Assembly: GCF_002005405.1 (NCBI RefSeq)
Contig: NZ_CP019728.1
Coordinates: forward strand, 682,001-746,000
Length of the DNA stretch: 64,000 nucleotides
Direction of reading: 5' to 3'
Source of the DNA: Jeotgalibaca dankookensis
GTDB lineage: Bacteria > Bacillota > Bacilli > Lactobacillales > Aerococcaceae
In this document: positions 1 to 9,018 of the stretch, piece after piece
Numbering within the stretch: the stretch's first letter is position 1
How the letters are laid out: every line of letters starts with the position of its first letter
Translations under genes and position numbers: made by a program
Notes under the pieces: model-generated
Database searches by the model: none
What the model was told of the DNA's origin: nothing
Seen by the model: the letters and a program-made list of their open reading frames with translations, nothing else

Positions 1-2
1 TT

Positions 3-713
3 GAACTTAGAAACGTTAACACAAATAAGATTAAGAATATATCCTTTCATTTATTAAAAGGTGAAATACTCGGTGTTGCGGGTCTTATGGGCTCCGGAAG
101 AACAGAGTTGGCAGAAGCAATATTCGGGATAGACAAGCTAAATTCTGGAGAATTTTTTATAAATGGTAAATTAAAAGAAATTAATAGTCCTAAAGACGCT
201 GTTGAAGAAAACATTGCTTTTATAACAGAAGATAGGAAAAGCCTAGGTCTGATGCTTCATCTGTCCTTACTTGAAAATGTTACTTATGTTTCTCTTGATA
301 AGATAACTAAAAACGGTGTTATTAATAAAAAAGAAGAAAAACAAGTCGTAGCAGATATCCTTGAAAAATTAAATGTCAAATACGCTTCACTAGACGAAAA
401 AATTCTGAATTTAAGCGGTGGAAATCAGCAAAAGGCCGTCATAGCAAAGTGGTTGCTCTCAGAGGCCCAAATATTTATTTTTGATGAACCTACTCGTGGA
501 ATAGACGTTGGTTCTAAGGAAGAGATATACGGTATATTAAGAGGTTTAGCTAAAGAAGGGAAATCTATTATTCTGATTTCTTCAGAAAATGAAGAAATTA
601 TCAATATAACAGATAGAGTCATGATAATGAGTAATGGAGAAATAGCCTCAGAGTATAATTCCAAAACACTCACAGCCCACACAATATTTAAAGATTCGTC
701 AAGTCTATTATAG
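3..713 (+). CDS. Sugar ABC transporter ATP-binding protein (RbsA/MglA type), 5'-truncated by window edge
   Basis: Partial gene: the reading frame is open from the first bases of the window, so the start and the whole first nucleotide-binding domain lie upstream. What remains is the second ATPase domain of a double-domain sugar importer ATPase. Visible are a Walker A-like GLMGSGRTEL (the degenerate form usual in the second domain of RbsA/MglA proteins), the family stretch ITEDRKSLGLML, the ABC signature LSGGNQQK, Walker B IFIFDEPTRGIDVG, and the ISSENEE stretch in place of the usual SSExxE. The family energises import of ribose, galactose, xylose or autoinducer-2. The substrate cannot be assigned because no binding protein is in view. 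The permease gene follows after 10 bases, so the two are co-transcribed. The domain assignment is firm; the substrate is open. Confidence 0.93.
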   Translation, partial: ELRNVNTNKIKNISFHLLKGEILGVAGLMGSGRTELAEAIFGIDKLNSGEFFINGKLKEINSPKDAVEENIAFITEDRKSLGLMLHLSLLENVTYVSLDKITKNGVINKKEEKQVVADILEKLNVKYASLDEKILNLSGGNQQKAVIAKWLLSEAQIFIFDEPTRGIDVGSKEEIYGILRGLAKEGKSIILISSENEEIINITDRVMIMSNGEIASEYNSKTLTAHTIFKDSSSLL

Positions 714-723
714 GAGAATAAAG

Positions 724-1656
724 ATGGAAAAAGTTAAGAGAACAGGGATTTTCACATATGGTATATTGATATTTTTAATTGTATTATTTGTCGTATTGTC
801 ATTTAGTAGCTCCTATTTTTTCACAATTGGTAATTTGACTACGGTTTTACGACAAGTAGCAGTAGTAGGCATAATTACCGTCAGTATGACGATGATTATA
901 CTAACAGGAGGCATAGACTTATCAGTTGGGTCTATGTTAGGACTTTGCGCTGTTATTTTGGCAAAACTCATGGTTCAAGGTACAAATATGATTTTAGCTA
1001 TAATCATTACACTTGTTGTCGGTACGATTCTTGGGTTGTTTAATGGGTTTTTAATAAATGAAATCAACATTTCCCCTTTAATTTCTACTCTTGGAACAAT
1101 GACTATATTCAGTGGTGCTACCTATATACTAACAGGAGGTGAAGGAATTTTTGGCTTTCCCAGCCAGTTTTCTTTTATAGGACAAGGTTATGTATGGAAC
1201 GTGCCGGTTCCGATAATTATTCTTGTCTTCGTCTATGCCTTTGGCTTTTTTGTATTAAACAATACCCGCTATGGCAGATACCTTTATGGTATTGGAGCCA
1301 ATGAAAAAGCTTCAATTCTATCGGGTGTAAATGTTAAAAAAGTAAAATATATTGCTTACGCGATGTCTGGTTTATTGTCATCTTTAGCTTCAGTCGTTAT
1401 GCTTTCTAGAGTAAATAGCGCCCTTCCAAACTTAGGGAGTGGTTTAGAGTTTGATGTCGTAACAGCAGTCGTCTTGGGTGGTATAAGTGTCAATGGCGGA
1501 GAAGGGAAATTGCAGGGGGTCGTTATAGGGCTACTTATCATAGCGATACTCTCTAATGGTATGGTTCTATTAGGTGTGGGGAACTATTTCCAAACTGTTG
1601 TAAAAGGGCTCGTCCTCCTTATTGCTGTTGGGATTGATAATATTTCAAAAAAATAG
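724..1656 (+). CDS. Sugar ABC transporter permease (RbsC family)
   Basis: A 310-residue, very hydrophobic integral membrane protein of the BPD_transp_2 family, partner of the ATPase just upstream. The first membrane segment is at about residues 10-33, and the family motif LTGGIDLSVGS lies near residues 60-70. A second conserved glycine-rich stretch, VLGGISVNGGEG, lies near residue 255 and is the probable ATPase contact loop. Length fits the family (usually 310-340). The start has an AGGAG site overlapping the stop codon of the ATPase gene. It would form the transmembrane channel as a homodimer, or as a heterodimer if another permease exists. No second permease or binding protein follows, so this looks like the 3' end of the operon. 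Substrate unknown. Confidence 0.93.
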   Translation: MEKVKRTGIFTYGILIFLIVLFVVLSFSSSYFFTIGNLTTVLRQVAVVGIITVSMTMIILTGGIDLSVGSMLGLCAVILAKLMVQGTNMILAIIITLVVGTILGLFNGFLINEINISPLISTLGTMTIFSGATYILTGGEGIFGFPSQFSFIGQGYVWNVPVPIIILVFVYAFGFFVLNNTRYGRYLYGIGANEKASILSGVNVKKVKYIAYAMSGLLSSLASVVMLSRVNSALPNLGSGLEFDVVTAVVLGGISVNGGEGKLQGVVIGLLIIAILSNGMVLLGVGNYFQTVVKGLVLLIAVGIDNISKK

Positions 1657-1765
1657 AAGGTCAAAAGGATGAACTGAAACGGTGAGAGCTCATTATAATT
1701 ACCTAGATCCGCCGATTTAAGATAAAATAAATTTTTTAGATACTATTCTGTTTTAACTAGAAGTG

Positions 1766-1774
1766 TGTTAAAAT
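1766..1774 (+). promoter_or_regulatory. Extended -10 promoter of the 1805 gene
   Basis: TGTTAAAAT is a TGn-extended -10 element about 30 bases before the start codon. No good -35 is seen 16-18 bases upstream. A strong AGGGGG ribosome-binding site follows at 1793-1798. Confidence 0.5.
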
Positions 1775-1804
1775 ATTCACAAGAAAGAAATTAGGGGGAA
1801 GAAC

Positions 1805-2272
1805 ATGAAAAAAGTAATGGCACGTTTAAAATTCATTTTTCGTAATGGTGAAACTTGGACCATAAATAAAGAACATATTGGTGATTTGTGGATTAAACAA
1901 GTAACTACAAGTTATGGACGTATCGGTAATAGTGAGTTCCAAGAAATTCACCCATGTGAGTCTTTACGAATTGAAGTCTATCCTGAGGCAAATAATGTAA
2001 ATTCACATGATATTAATTTAGGCGGTATTGAAGCTGGTATGTTTGATCGAATTTCAAAATTCCAAGACATTGAAATGATGGATATTTTATACTTAGATGA
2101 AGATCATCCAAAATCAGATGTAATCGTCCAAAGCGATCGTATTTATTTCCCATATAAAGCCCTTGATACAGATGGGCACGATAATGAGCATCAATCTTCC
2201 AAAATTATGAATGGAAATATTTATATCGTAGTAGATCCTAACTTAACGGTAGAAGATATTTACCCAGGTTAA
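1805..2272 (+). CDS. Unrecognised 155-residue protein, probably cytosolic and beta-rich
   Basis: I do not recognise this family. The protein has no signal peptide, membrane segment or nucleotide-binding motif. It opens with a short basic stretch, continues with alternating hydrophobic and polar residues suggesting beta strands (KFIFRNGETWTI; SLRIEVYPEA), and becomes acidic in the second half (YLDEDHP; DTDGHDNEH). It ends with a hydrophobic strand (NIYIVVDPNL) and a proline-rich end. It is a single-gene unit: an extended -10 promoter and strong AGGGGG site in front, and an intrinsic terminator eight bases behind. The opening faintly recalls small phage proteins of low-GC Gram-positives, but that is only an impression. 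It is a real gene by signals and composition; function is open. Confidence 0.8.
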   Translation: MKKVMARLKFIFRNGETWTINKEHIGDLWIKQVTTSYGRIGNSEFQEIHPCESLRIEVYPEANNVNSHDINLGGIEAGMFDRISKFQDIEMMDILYLDEDHPKSDVIVQSDRIYFPYKALDTDGHDNEHQSSKIMNGNIYIVVDPNLTVEDIYPG

Positions 2273-2277
2273 CTGAC

Positions 2278-2309
2278 GAAAAAGCTTAGACTCTGTCTAG
2301 GCTTTTTTT
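2278..2309 (+). terminator. Intrinsic terminator after the 1805 gene
   Basis: Stem AAGCTTAGAC / GTCTAGGCTT (one G-T pair) with a three-base loop, followed by a run of T. It separates the orphan gene from dinG. Confidence 0.85.
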
Positions 2310-2414
2310 AATGAAATAGAATAACTTTCGCTTCCTACTACAATTTCATAGCATTTTTTAGTAGAATAGAAAGAGCGGTGATGAAGTACGGCAGAATCGG
2401 GGTATAAAATACGT

Positions 2415-5162
2415 ATGAAATATGAAGATGAAATGTTCGCTGTTGTTGATTTAGAAACGACGGGCTCAAGTTACCGAAAAGGAGGCCGCATTATACAAGT
2501 GGGTATTACGCTTGTAAAAGAGGACAGAGTTGTTCAAGAATATGACTTTATGGTCAATCCGGGCAAAAAGATTCCCGTTGTAATTGAAAATCTAACAGGT
2601 ATTTCAAATCGGGATGTTCAAGCTGCTCCCTATTTCGAAGACGTTGCTGATTATATTTTTAATCTTTTAAATGGGTGTACTTTCGTTGCTCATAATATCA
2701 ATTTCGATTACCGATTTTTAAATCAGTCTTTTAGAGATATTGGACTGCCTGAATTAACAATTCCAGGTATAGATACGGTCGAATTGACAAAAGTCTTATT
2801 CCCTACTTTAGATAGTTATCGTTTGTCTGATTTATCTAAGTTTTTTGGTTTTTCTCATGAAAATATTCATGATGCTGCAGGGGATGCGCGAGCGACTGCA
2901 GAATTATTTATTCTTCTTAAAAGTCGTGCGGTCAGCTTACCATTAGTAACACTTGAAAAATTAAATGTTTTAGCAATTCATACGCAACGAAATAACTCTG
3001 ACTTCTTTGAAATGTGTCTGGAATTAAGTCGCCACAATAAAAAGAAGTTAGCATCTTCTCTTATTATAGTGAATGGCTTAGCAGTTAATGATAAAAAGAG
3101 TCATTTAGAGCAAACAGACTATCGACAAAAAAGTAATCTAACCAGTCAAGAATTGTGGCAAGCATACCAAGAACGGTTTGGCTTACAAAAAAGAGCTGAT
3201 CAGCTAGATATGATAAATAAAATCGAAACTTTTTTTTCTCAAGGCAGACAGAAAGATTTTGCTATCGAAGCACCAGCGGGCTTTGGTAAGACCATGGCAT
3301 ACCTGTTACCAGCTGTTTTAACTGCTCGACCTGATAAAAAAGTTGTTATTTCTACGTCTACATTGCTTTTACAAGAACAGTTAGAAGAAGTCGTTGCCCA
3401 CTTAGAAAAAGCTTCTCCTTTTTCATTTAGGTATGCACGTTTATCCAGTCGACAGCATCTTATTCACTTAGAAAAGTTTGCGAATATGAAGCTAGAAAAA
3501 CTAGTGGGGATGGATGCTTTAATCATGATGGGCTTATTTGTATGGCTTACTGAAACTGAAACAGGGGATCTTTCAGAATTAAGCACGAGTTATCAATCAG
3601 CAAGCCTTTTAGAGGAAGTAGCCTATCAGCACAATGAGTTTGATATTTCTGAAAAGTGGTACGCGATTGATTTTTATCGCTATCATCAAGAAAATGCCAA
3701 ACAAGCTAGCTTATTGATTACCAATCATGCTTATCTTAGTCACCACATCGAAACGATTGCTGACATTTGTCCAGACGGAAACTTTCATCTAATTATTGAT
3801 GAGGCTCATCGTTTACCTACTATTTATAAAGGTAAAGAAAAAAAAGTTGTAGAATTTACTGAGCTAAGAAAAAAAGTCTCTAAATTTGCGGTTGATGTCA
3901 GAAATTATCGCGAGCATTTGGAACAGCATGCAACAACTACTTTTCCTCATTATGAATTAATTAATTTAGAATTTTCAATGGATCAATTAATCCACGGTTT
4001 TATAGAAATAGAGAATCACTTAGAGTTAAAATTTGAGTGCAAGGAAACTAAGAAACCTTTTGAAAAATTCTTTTATCTAGATAAAGATGAGCTAACAACG
4101 AGCAAGTTTCAACGTTTTTCTAGGAAGTTATTGCTTCATTTTGAAGAAGTCATTATTACGGGAAAGCGTTATGTGGAATCAGATCAGCCATCTGAAGGCA
4201 ATACCTTCTTACAACGGATACAGTCATTTATGCTTCTTCTAGAAAAAAAGAAAAAAGATTTTTCAGTATTACTAAGTCCAACGCCGTACGGTTACTATGC
4301 AGTTAAATGCGAGCAGCAATTAGGTTCTAATCGTTTTTCTTTAGAATATGGGGAGTGGAATATTGGAGATAAGTTACAAGCACGTTTGCATTCCAATTTT
4401 TCAAAAGTTCTTTATATCAGTGCTTCTCTCTTTTTGAATGAAGGTATTAGCTATTTTTCAAGAAAAATTGGTATTAAAGACTTAGATGCCTATAGTTATG
4501 CCTCTGAAACTGAAGGAGGAACGAAAGAACTTCAAGTATTCGTACCGAATGATATCCTACCCATTAATCAAATGGGGCAACATGATTGGGAAAATATGCT
4601 GACACATTTTATTTTTAATCTCGCAATAGAATCACATAAAAAAATACTAGTTCTTTTTAATTCCAATCATGTTTTGGAGCAAGTGTTAAAAGGATTACGC
4701 GGTTTAAATGAAAAAGAAAAAACCAATATTGACTTTCTAGCACAAGGATTTTCTGGTAGTCAAAGGCGCGTTCACCGGCGCTTTTTAGAGGCAGAAAAAG
4801 CTGTTTTATTAGGAAGCGGGATGTATTGGGAAGGAATTGATTTTCCAGAACAGCCGGTTGATTTACTGATTATGACACGCCTACCCTTTGATCCACCTGA
4901 AACACCGGAAAACCGTGCGATTGAAACTTTTTATAGCACTCATGACGGGAGAAATGCTTTTCATTTAGAATCTTTACCTAAAATGATTATGCGCTTAGTC
5001 CAAGGGATGGGGCGGATTTCTCGTCAAAAAGGACAAAAGGGGATTATGATATGCTTAGATACACGTTTTTTACATAGTCCTTATGCGAAACAAATTCAAT
5101 TCGCACTCCCTAAAGGTGTCAGTGTTAAAGAAAAATCATTGCTTGAATTAACGAAATTGTAA
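2415..5162 (+). CDS. dinG: DinG-type 3'-5' exonuclease/helicase-fold protein
   Basis: A 915-residue protein with the two-part layout of Bacillus and Staphylococcus DinG. Residues about 5-170 are a DnaQ-like DEDDh exonuclease with all catalytic residues in place: D12 and E14 (VDLETTG), D98 (HNINFDYRFL), H152 and D157. Residues about 255-915 are an XPD/DinG-like superfamily 2 helicase module with Walker A APAGFGKT (286-293), a DEAH box (462-465) and a motif VI-like QGMGRISR. The four cysteines that hold an iron-sulfur cluster in Escherichia coli DinG are not present. In staphylococci this form acts mainly as an exonuclease, so helicase activity is uncertain here. Role: processing of nucleic acids in repair. 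First gene of a likely operon with ypmB and aspB; ypmB starts 13 bases after its stop. Confidence 0.93.
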   Translation: MKYEDEMFAVVDLETTGSSYRKGGRIIQVGITLVKEDRVVQEYDFMVNPGKKIPVVIENLTGISNRDVQAAPYFEDVADYIFNLLNGCTFVAHNINFDYRFLNQSFRDIGLPELTIPGIDTVELTKVLFPTLDSYRLSDLSKFFGFSHENIHDAAGDARATAELFILLKSRAVSLPLVTLEKLNVLAIHTQRNNSDFFEMCLELSRHNKKKLASSLIIVNGLAVNDKKSHLEQTDYRQKSNLTSQELWQAYQERFGLQKRADQLDMINKIETFFSQGRQKDFAIEAPAGFGKTMAYLLPAVLTARPDKKVVISTSTLLLQEQLEEVVAHLEKASPFSFRYARLSSRQHLIHLEKFANMKLEKLVGMDALIMMGLFVWLTETETGDLSELSTSYQSASLLEEVAYQHNEFDISEKWYAIDFYRYHQENAKQASLLITNHAYLSHHIETIADICPDGNFHLIIDEAHRLPTIYKGKEKKVVEFTELRKKVSKFAVDVRNYREHLEQHATTTFPHYELINLEFSMDQLIHGFIEIENHLELKFECKETKKPFEKFFYLDKDELTTSKFQRFSRKLLLHFEEVIITGKRYVESDQPSEGNTFLQRIQSFMLLLEKKKKDFSVLLSPTPYGYYAVKCEQQLGSNRFSLEYGEWNIGDKLQARLHSNFSKVLYISASLFLNEGISYFSRKIGIKDLDAYSYASETEGGTKELQVFVPNDILPINQMGQHDWENMLTHFIFNLAIESHKKILVLFNSNHVLEQVLKGLRGLNEKEKTNIDFLAQGFSGSQRRVHRRFLEAEKAVLLGSGMYWEGIDFPEQPVDLLIMTRLPFDPPETPENRAIETFYSTHDGRNAFHLESLPKMIMRLVQGMGRISRQKGQKGIMICLDTRFLHSPYAKQIQFALPKGVSVKEKSLLELTKL

Positions 5163-5175
5163 AGAAGGTGTTTAT

Positions 5176-5655
5176 TTGAAGCGGAAGTTTGTCATAGGAT
5201 CGCTTGTTCTTTTATTAATCCTGATTATTAGTTCTTACTCTGTTTTTTACCAATCGAAACGGCCCATAGTTCAAGCTGAAAAAGAAGCAGCTATTATTGC
5301 GGAGGAAAAAGCTGGAATACAAAAAGTTGACGATTTTTATTGGTATAATGGCACAGATGAAACTTATTTTTCTATCGCTGGTTATGATGCTGAGGATCAA
5401 TATATCTATGTAGTTATCAAGCAAAATGGAGCAAATACAACAATTTTAAATGCTAGTGAAATTGTAACGGAAGATGAGGCAAAATCCATTGCACAAGCTG
5501 AAGTAACTCCAACAGAAGTTTTAGAGGCAAGAATTGGTGTTGCAGATGAAGAGCCAATTTGGGAAGTCTCCTATCTCGATAAAAATGGTCAGTTAGGGTA
5601 TTATATACTATCAGCTAATACGGGCCAAATGGTTAAGGAGTATAAAAATATCTAA
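5176..5655 (+). CDS. ypmB: YpmB-like membrane-anchored protein (PepSY/DUF5590)
   Basis: A 159-residue protein with one N-terminal membrane anchor (about residues 5-24) and an extracytoplasmic part of two PepSY-like repeats; the second includes EDEAKSIAQAEV and ends NTGQMVKEYKN. It matches YpmB by size, topology and position, since dinG-ypmB-aspB-asnS-dnaD is the Bacillus subtilis order. It starts with TTG; the AAGGTG site at 5165-5170 is five bases upstream and there is no closer ATG. Function is not established in the family; PepSY domains are often linked to protease inhibition or cell-envelope control. Confidence 0.85.
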   Translation: MKRKFVIGSLVLLLILIISSYSVFYQSKRPIVQAEKEAAIIAEEKAGIQKVDDFYWYNGTDETYFSIAGYDAEDQYIYVVIKQNGANTTILNASEIVTEDEAKSIAQAEVTPTEVLEARIGVADEEPIWEVSYLDKNGQLGYYILSANTGQMVKEYKNI

Positions 5656-5671
5656 AGGTGGTAAATGGAAA

Positions 5672-6856
5672 ATGGTAAAAATTTCAAAACGCCTGATGAA
5701 GGTACAGGAATCGCCAACACTCAGTACATCTAATAAAGTTAATCAATTAAAATCAAAAGGCTATGATATTATTAGCCTAACAGTGGGCGAGCCTGATTTT
5801 CAAACGCCTAAGCATATTTCAAATGCAGCCATTGAAGCAATCAAACAAAACAAAACAAATCACTACGTTGCGACATCGGGTATACTGCCACTTCGCCAAG
5901 CGATTATCGATTATCACAACCTCCATGATGGTGTGACTTATGAACTTAACCAAGTGATTGTTACTACTGGAGCGAAAGATGCCTTGTATGGGGTCTTCCA
6001 AACGATTATCGATCCAGGAGATGAAGTTTTAATACCAGCACCTTATTGGGTGAGCTACACAGAACAAGTAGAATTAGCTGGTGGTGTAAACATTATTATT
6101 GATTCATCTCTTGAGAATAATTTTAAAGTGACTGTTGAGGACCTAGAAAGTAAGCGAACCGAGAAGACAACAGCGCTGATTCTGAACTCGCCAAATAATC
6201 CTACTGGCTCTATCTATTCACGGGCGGAATTGGAAACCATAGGTAACTGGGCAGTAGAAAATGATATCCTGATTATTTCCGATGAAATTTACTACAACCT
6301 TTGCTACAATGGTCATGAGGCAGTTTCAGTTGCATCGCTTTCTGAACCGATAAAGAATCAGACTATTGTGATAAACGGGGTTTCTAAATCTTATGCAATG
6401 ACAGGTTGGCGGATAGGTTATGCAATGGGGAATGAAACTATCATTAAGAAAATGACGCAGTTCGCGAGTCATTCAGCTAACCCAGCAGCGGTGAGTCAAT
6501 ATGCTGCACTTGCAGCTTTGACTGGTAAGCAAGAAGTTGTAGATGATATGCGCCGAATTTTTGAAAAAAGATTAAATCACTTCTATCCGTTATTAGAATC
6601 AGTACCTGGTTTCAAAATGATAAAGCCACAAGGTGCTTTTTATGTGTTCGTTAACGCTAAAGAAGCGGCAACTAGAACTGGTTTTTCTGACGTAAGTGAT
6701 TTTTCTTTAGCATTGATTGAAGAAGCAAAAGTCGCCGTGGTTAGCGGGGATGGATTTGGTTTTCCCGATTTTATTCGGATTAGCTATACTTTGGATGAAG
6801 AAACATTGACAGAAGCAGTAAATCGTATTAAAAGTTTTATTATTAGCAAATCATAG
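5672..6856 (+). CDS. aspB: Aspartate aminotransferase (class I PLP-dependent)
   Basis: A 394-residue fold-type I aminotransferase that would interconvert aspartate and 2-oxoglutarate with oxaloacetate and glutamate in the cytosol. Pyridoxal-phosphate features are clear: NSPNNPTG near 172-179, D204 with the nearby Y207 (SDEIYY), and the Schiff-base lysine K239 in VSKSYAMTGWR. The C-terminal arginine of the substrate site is in the FIRISY stretch. The start ATG has an AAAGGTGG site ten bases upstream. It lies between ypmB and asnS as in Bacillus; the neighbourhood links aspartate formation to asparaginyl-tRNA synthesis. The aspartate assignment rests on synteny, since class I enzymes can be broad. 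Confidence 0.92.
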   Translation: MVKISKRLMKVQESPTLSTSNKVNQLKSKGYDIISLTVGEPDFQTPKHISNAAIEAIKQNKTNHYVATSGILPLRQAIIDYHNLHDGVTYELNQVIVTTGAKDALYGVFQTIIDPGDEVLIPAPYWVSYTEQVELAGGVNIIIDSSLENNFKVTVEDLESKRTEKTTALILNSPNNPTGSIYSRAELETIGNWAVENDILIISDEIYYNLCYNGHEAVSVASLSEPIKNQTIVINGVSKSYAMTGWRIGYAMGNETIIKKMTQFASHSANPAAVSQYAALAALTGKQEVVDDMRRIFEKRLNHFYPLLESVPGFKMIKPQGAFYVFVNAKEAATRTGFSDVSDFSLALIEEAKVAVVSGDGFGFPDFIRISYTLDEETLTEAVNRIKSFIISKS

Positions 6857-6880
6857 GTACAGATAAAGGGGTTAGTGACA

Positions 6881-8179
6881 TTGAAAAGAATTACTATGAA
6901 ACAAGCAAAAGAAAATATCGGACAAGAAGTTTTGATAGGAGCGTGGGTAACTAACAAACGCTCAAGTGGAAAAATCGCTTTTATTCAGTTACGTGATGGG
7001 GATTATTACTTCCAAGGGATTGTTTTAAAAAATGAAGTAGAACCCGAAGTTTTTGAAATTGCCAAGTCTCTAACTCAAGAAACATCGGTTATGTTCCAAG
7101 GTGTTATCCAAGAAGATACGCGTTCAAAATTAGGATATGAGTTGTTAGTGAATAATATAGAGGTTATTGGCGAGAGTCATGACTATCCAATTACACCAAA
7201 AGAACATGGAACAGAATTCTTAATGGATCATCGTCATTTATGGTTACGCTCTTCAAAACAACATGCTATTATGAAAATACGTAATGAAATTATTCGAGCT
7301 ACTTATGAATTTTTTAACACTCAAGGATTTATTAAGATTGATCCACCAATTTTAACCGGAAGCGCCCCAGAAGGTACGACGGAGTTATTCCATACTGAAT
7401 ATTTTGATCAAGAAGCTTATTTATCACAATCAGGGCAACTTTACTTGGAAGCAGCTGCGATGGCATTTGGAAAAGTATTCTCTTTTGGTCCAACCTTTCG
7501 TGCTGAAAAATCTAAAACACGCCGTCATTTAATTGAGTTTTGGATGATGGAACCAGAGATGGCTTTTATGCATCAAGATGAGAGTTTGGAAGTTCAAGAA
7601 CAATATGTTGCTTTCTTAGTCCAATCTGTTTTAGACAACTGTGATTATTATTTGGATGTTTTAGAGCGCGACAAAGAAATACTAAAAAAATATACACAAT
7701 TGCCATATGATCGCATTTCTTACGACGAGGCGATTGAGTTGCTTAACAAGAATGGTTTTGATGATATCAAATGGGGAGATGACTTTGGTTCTCCACATGA
7801 AACCTTTATTGCCAAACAATCAGAGCGTCCAGTCTTTATTTTAAATTACCCTAAAGCAATTAAACCTTTCTACATGAAAGAACATCCAGATCGTGATGAT
7901 GTTGTTCTATGTGCAGATATGATTGCTCCTGAAGGGTATGGTGAAATCATCGGTGGGAGTGAACGTGAAGTTGACTATGAAAAACTTAGCCAACAAATTG
8001 AAAGCTTTGGCTTGTCATTAGATGATTATGCTTGGTACTTAGACTTGCGTAAATATGGCTCTGTTCCACATTCTGGTTTTGGTTTAGGACTGGAACGAGC
8101 AGTTACGTGGATTACTGGAACGGAACATATCCGTGAGGCAAGTCCATTCCCACGTCTCTTGAATCGTCTATATCCATAA
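6881..8179 (+). CDS. asnS: Asparagine-tRNA ligase
   Basis: Class IIb aminoacyl-tRNA synthetase that charges tRNA-Asn. An N-terminal OB-fold anticodon-binding domain (about residues 15-105, [20 protein letters not shown]) is followed by the catalytic domain with motif 2 [15 protein letters not shown] and motif 3 [10 protein letters not shown] near the C terminus. About 432 residues, normal for bacterial AsnRS. Start choice: a GTG at 6875 lies only three bases after the AAAGGGG site, while the TTG at 6881 is nine bases away and fits better; the GTG adds two residues. A terminator closes the unit before dnaD. Confidence 0.96.
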   Translation: MKRITMKQAKENIGQEVLIGAWVTNKRSSGKIAFIQLRDGDYYFQGIVLKNEVEPEVFEIAKSLTQETSVMFQGVIQEDTRSKLGYELLVNNIEVIGESHDYPITPKEHGTEFLMDHRHLWLRSSKQHAIMKIRNEIIRATYEFFNTQGFIKIDPPILTGSAPEGTTELFHTEYFDQEAYLSQSGQLYLEAAAMAFGKVFSFGPTFRAEKSKTRRHLIEFWMMEPEMAFMHQDESLEVQEQYVAFLVQSVLDNCDYYLDVLERDKEILKKYTQLPYDRISYDEAIELLNKNGFDDIKWGDDFGSPHETFIAKQSERPVFILNYPKAIKPFYMKEHPDRDDVVLCADMIAPEGYGEIIGGSEREVDYEKLSQQIESFGLSLDDYAWYLDLRKYGSVPHSGFGLGLERAVTWITGTEHIREASPFPRLLNRLYP

Positions 8180-8195
8180 TTTGTAAAGAAGAAGC

Positions 8196-8229
8196 GGGGC
8201 AGCAGTGTAAACTGTTTTGCCCTTTTTTT
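8196..8229 (+). terminator. Intrinsic terminator between asnS and dnaD
   Basis: Stem GGGCA...TGCCC with an inner CAGT/ACTG pairing, followed by seven T. The dnaD ribosome-binding site AGAAGGAG starts right after, so some read-through into dnaD is likely. Confidence 0.8.
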
Positions 8230-8246
8230 GAAAGAAGGAGCGAACT

Positions 8247-8942
8247 ATGAGTGAAGTATTAGAAAATTGGATTAACCAAGGTCAGACGGTTATCAAAAAC
8301 GGGCTTTTGAAGTACTATCGCTCAATTGGATTAAATAATGAAGAACTGCTGTTTGTTATCCAACTTCAAAGTTACCTAGACCAAAATCTTTTTTTCCCCA
8401 ATATGGCCGAAATAGCTGATCGGATGGGGAAAGAGGAAGCAGAAGTGTTTTCTATCTTACACCGTTTAATCCAAAATAAAACGATTTTAATTGAAACTGA
8501 AAAAGATAATAATGGAAAAGATGAAGATCGGTATTCTCTTTATCCACTTTATGTCAAATTAGCGCGCTTTTTAAATCAAAAAACTGAAACAGAAGAAGCA
8601 AATGCAGAAGATATTAACCTTCTAGAAATTTTTCAACAAGAGTTTGGAAGGTTACTTACTCCAATCGAAATGCAGACCATTGGTGATTGGTTAGATAGAG
8701 ACCGTTATTCCAAAGAATTGATTATGGAAGCCTTGCGAGAAGCTGTTCTAAACCAGAAATATAGTTTAAAATATATGGATCGTATTTTACTATCATGGGA
8801 GAAGAAAAATATTCGTACACCCATACAAGCAAAAGAAGAAACAAAAAAGTTTAATAACCACTATCAAAAAAATACTGCAACTGAAGAACCGGAAGAATCA
8901 GAGCGGATTCCCTTGTTTAATTGGTTAGATAAAAATGAATAA
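8247..8942 (+). CDS. dnaD: DNA replication initiation protein DnaD
   Basis: A 231-residue primosomal protein. The N-terminal DnaD_N winged-helix domain covers about residues 1-100. The C-terminal DDBH2 domain (about 125-195) contains the family motif YSLKYMDRILLSWEKKNI, followed by a charged, probably disordered tail. In Firmicutes DnaD works with DnaA or PriA and with DnaB and DnaI to load the replicative helicase. Good AGAAGGAG site. Its stop codon overlaps the left end of the insertion sequence by two bases. In related genomes nth normally follows; here it is absent. Confidence 0.94.
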   Translation: MSEVLENWINQGQTVIKNGLLKYYRSIGLNNEELLFVIQLQSYLDQNLFFPNMAEIADRMGKEEAEVFSILHRLIQNKTILIETEKDNNGKDEDRYSLYPLYVKLARFLNQKTETEEANAEDINLLEIFQQEFGRLLTPIEMQTIGDWLDRDRYSKELIMEALREAVLNQKYSLKYMDRILLSWEKKNIRTPIQAKEETKKFNNHYQKNTATEEPEESERIPLFNWLDKNE

Positions 8943-8958
8943 AGAGGCTGGGACAAAA
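8941..8958 (+). repeat. Left terminal inverted repeat of the insertion sequence
   Basis: AAAGAGGCTGGGACAAAA, perfect complement of 10684-10701. Similarity continues inwards less well (AGCTAA and AAAAAG on both sides). Confidence 0.85.
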
Positions 8959-8967
8959 CCTAGCTAA

Positions 8968-9006
8968 AAAGCAGCCCGGAAGTTTTTCTTCCGGGCTGCT
9001 TTGTTA
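8968..9006 (+). terminator. Insulating terminator inside the left end of the IS
   Basis: A perfect 14-base-pair stem, 8968-8981 with 8989-9002 (core GCAGCCCGGAA), a seven-base loop and a short T-rich tail. It should stop transcripts coming from dnaD before the transposase gene. Confidence 0.8.
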
Positions 9007-9018
9007 TTGGTATAAAAA

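Noticed and set aside
1657-1675. GGTCAAA after the permease gene as a CtsR operator
   Set aside because: Only one heptad is present; the required second GGTCAAA is missing, and no heat-shock gene follows.
3139-3310. Loss of helicase Walker A in DinG
   Set aside because: APAGFGKT still satisfies [AG]x4GK[ST]; the proline variant alone does not prove inactivation.
8180-8246. Riboswitch or T-box between asnS and dnaD
   Set aside because: The region is only a terminator plus ribosome-binding site; no T-box sequence or specifier structure.
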